Source: Rubrobacteraceae bacterium
Lineage (GTDB): Bacteria > Actinomycetota > Rubrobacteria > Rubrobacterales > Rubrobacteraceae
Length of the DNA stretch: 5,556 nt
NCBI GenBank assembly: GCA_030447045.1
Contig: JAUJMB010000109.1
Span: forward strand, 1 to 5,556
Direction: 5' to 3'
Shown piece by piece: positions 5,029-5,556 of this stretch. Numbering within the stretch: position 1 is the stretch's first letter; each line of letters begins with the position of its first letter. The notes below the pieces were generated by a model. That model did not search any database. It was given only the letters and a program-made list of their open reading frames with translations, and was not told the DNA's origin. The translations under genes and the position numbers were made by a program.

Positions 5029-5556
5029 GTGAGCGTCGTGCTCGAGGCCATAGAGACCAAGAAGAGGGGCGGGGAGCTCGTGGAGGGCGTCATCCGCGAC
5101 GTCGTGGCAGGCTTTACCGCGGGCTCGGTGCCCGACTACCAGATGTCCGCGCTGCTGATGGCCGTCCTGATCCAGGGGATGACGGACGAGGAGACGCTCG
5201 CCCTGACGCGCGCCATGGCCGAGAGCGGCGAGACCTACGCGTTCCCCCATTGCGTGGACAAGCACTCCACCGGCGGCGTCGGGGACAAGGTGAGCCTGAC
5301 CTCCCTCCCCATCGTGGCCGCCTGCGGCGCCCCGGTGGCCAAGCTCTCCGGCCGCGGCCTCGGCACCACCGGCGGCACCATAGACAAGCTCGAGTCCATC
5401 CCCGGCTTCTCCGTGGACCTCCCGGAGGAGCGCTTCCGCCGGCAGGTCGAGGAGGTTGGCCTCGCCATCGTGGAGGCCGGGGACCTCGCCCCGGCGGACA
5501 GGGCCATCTACGCGCTGCGCGACACGACGGGCACCGTGGACTCCCTCCCCCTCATA
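5029..5556 (+). CDS. deoA: Pyrimidine-nucleoside (thymidine) phosphorylase, N-terminal part, cut by window edge
   Basis: The frame begins at GTG 5029, eight bases after AAGGAGGA (5013-5020), and is open to the window end (176 codons; the family is usually about 430-440 residues). These enzymes split thymidine, deoxyuridine or uridine with phosphate to give the free base and (deoxy)ribose-1-phosphate. Visible are the helical domain with VPDYQMSALLMAVLIQGM (34-51), the phosphate-binding signature DKHSTGGVGDKVSL (77-90, with Lys78, His79, Ser80), KLSGRGLGTTGGTIDKLESI (105-124), LAPADRAIYALRD (153-165, with Arg164), and TVDSLPLI (169-176, with Ser172). Arg164 and Ser172 match the base-binding Arg and Ser of thymidine phosphorylase; the partner Lys lies beyond the edge. 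The stretch usually read as AI-x-GQT-xx-LAPADK is here AIVEAGDLAPADR, one residue shorter and lacking GQT. There is no N-terminal extension of the archaeal AMP-phosphorylase kind. Whether it is specific for thymidine (DeoA) or broad (Pdp) cannot be settled from this part. Confidence 0.93.
   Translation, partial: MSVVLEAIETKKRGGELVEGVIRDVVAGFTAGSVPDYQMSALLMAVLIQGMTDEETLALTRAMAESGETYAFPHCVDKHSTGGVGDKVSLTSLPIVAACGAPVAKLSGRGLGTTGGTIDKLESIPGFSVDLPEERFRRQVEEVGLAIVEAGDLAPADRAIYALRDTTGTVDSLPLI

Noticed and set aside
5029..5556. Archaeal-type AMP phosphorylase feeding a pentose-bisphosphate pathway
   Set aside because: The N-terminal extension typical of AMP phosphorylase is absent. The start and first helices match ordinary pyrimidine-nucleoside phosphorylases.

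Overview
This is a very GC-rich bacterial chromosome segment. Codons mostly end in G or C, and GTG and TTG are used as start codons. Purine-rich Shine-Dalgarno sites precede most genes, and at least one gene looks leaderless. Protein character (an actinobacterial/thermophile-type DUF2723 glycosyltransferase, a Thermus-like PfkA fold, compact intergenic gaps) suggests a deep-branching actinobacterium, with Rubrobacter-like as the best guess. That assignment is inference and could not be tested here.

Layout. (1) 1-444, minus strand: the N-terminal 148 codons of a DUF2723/GT117 membrane glycosyltransferase, running off the left edge. (2) 521-1051, plus: a small multi-pass membrane protein resembling the YIP1 family, divergent from the first gene. 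(3) 1065-1544, minus: a GNAT acetyltransferase, convergent with the YIP1-like gene across a compact double hairpin. (4) 1691-2857, plus: phosphopentomutase deoB. (5) 2910-3743, minus: an endonuclease/exonuclease/phosphatase-family hydrolase, convergent with deoB. (6) 3864-4841, plus: a PfkA-fold phosphofructokinase-like kinase with several altered active-site residues. (7) 5029-5556, plus: the first 176 codons of a pyrimidine-nucleoside (thymidine) phosphorylase, deoA/pdp, running off the right edge.

How it fits together. The nucleoside phosphorylase makes (deoxy)ribose-1-phosphate, which DeoB converts to (deoxy)ribose-5-phosphate for central metabolism. The PfkA-like gene lies directly upstream of the phosphorylase on the same strand, and its active site departs from that of a normal 6-phosphofructokinase. 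It may therefore act on another sugar phosphate or be a regulatory paralogue; this is inference. The EEP hydrolase and the PFK-like gene are divergently transcribed from a 120-bp shared intergenic region.

The most useful non-coding signal is a GGGTAAG element. I see it three times, each time intergenic and 37-41 nt ahead of a start codon, oriented towards the gene (GNAT, EEP, PFK-like). It fits an extended -10 promoter or a shared operator. No mobile element, CRISPR array, RNA gene or clear novel multi-gene system is visible.
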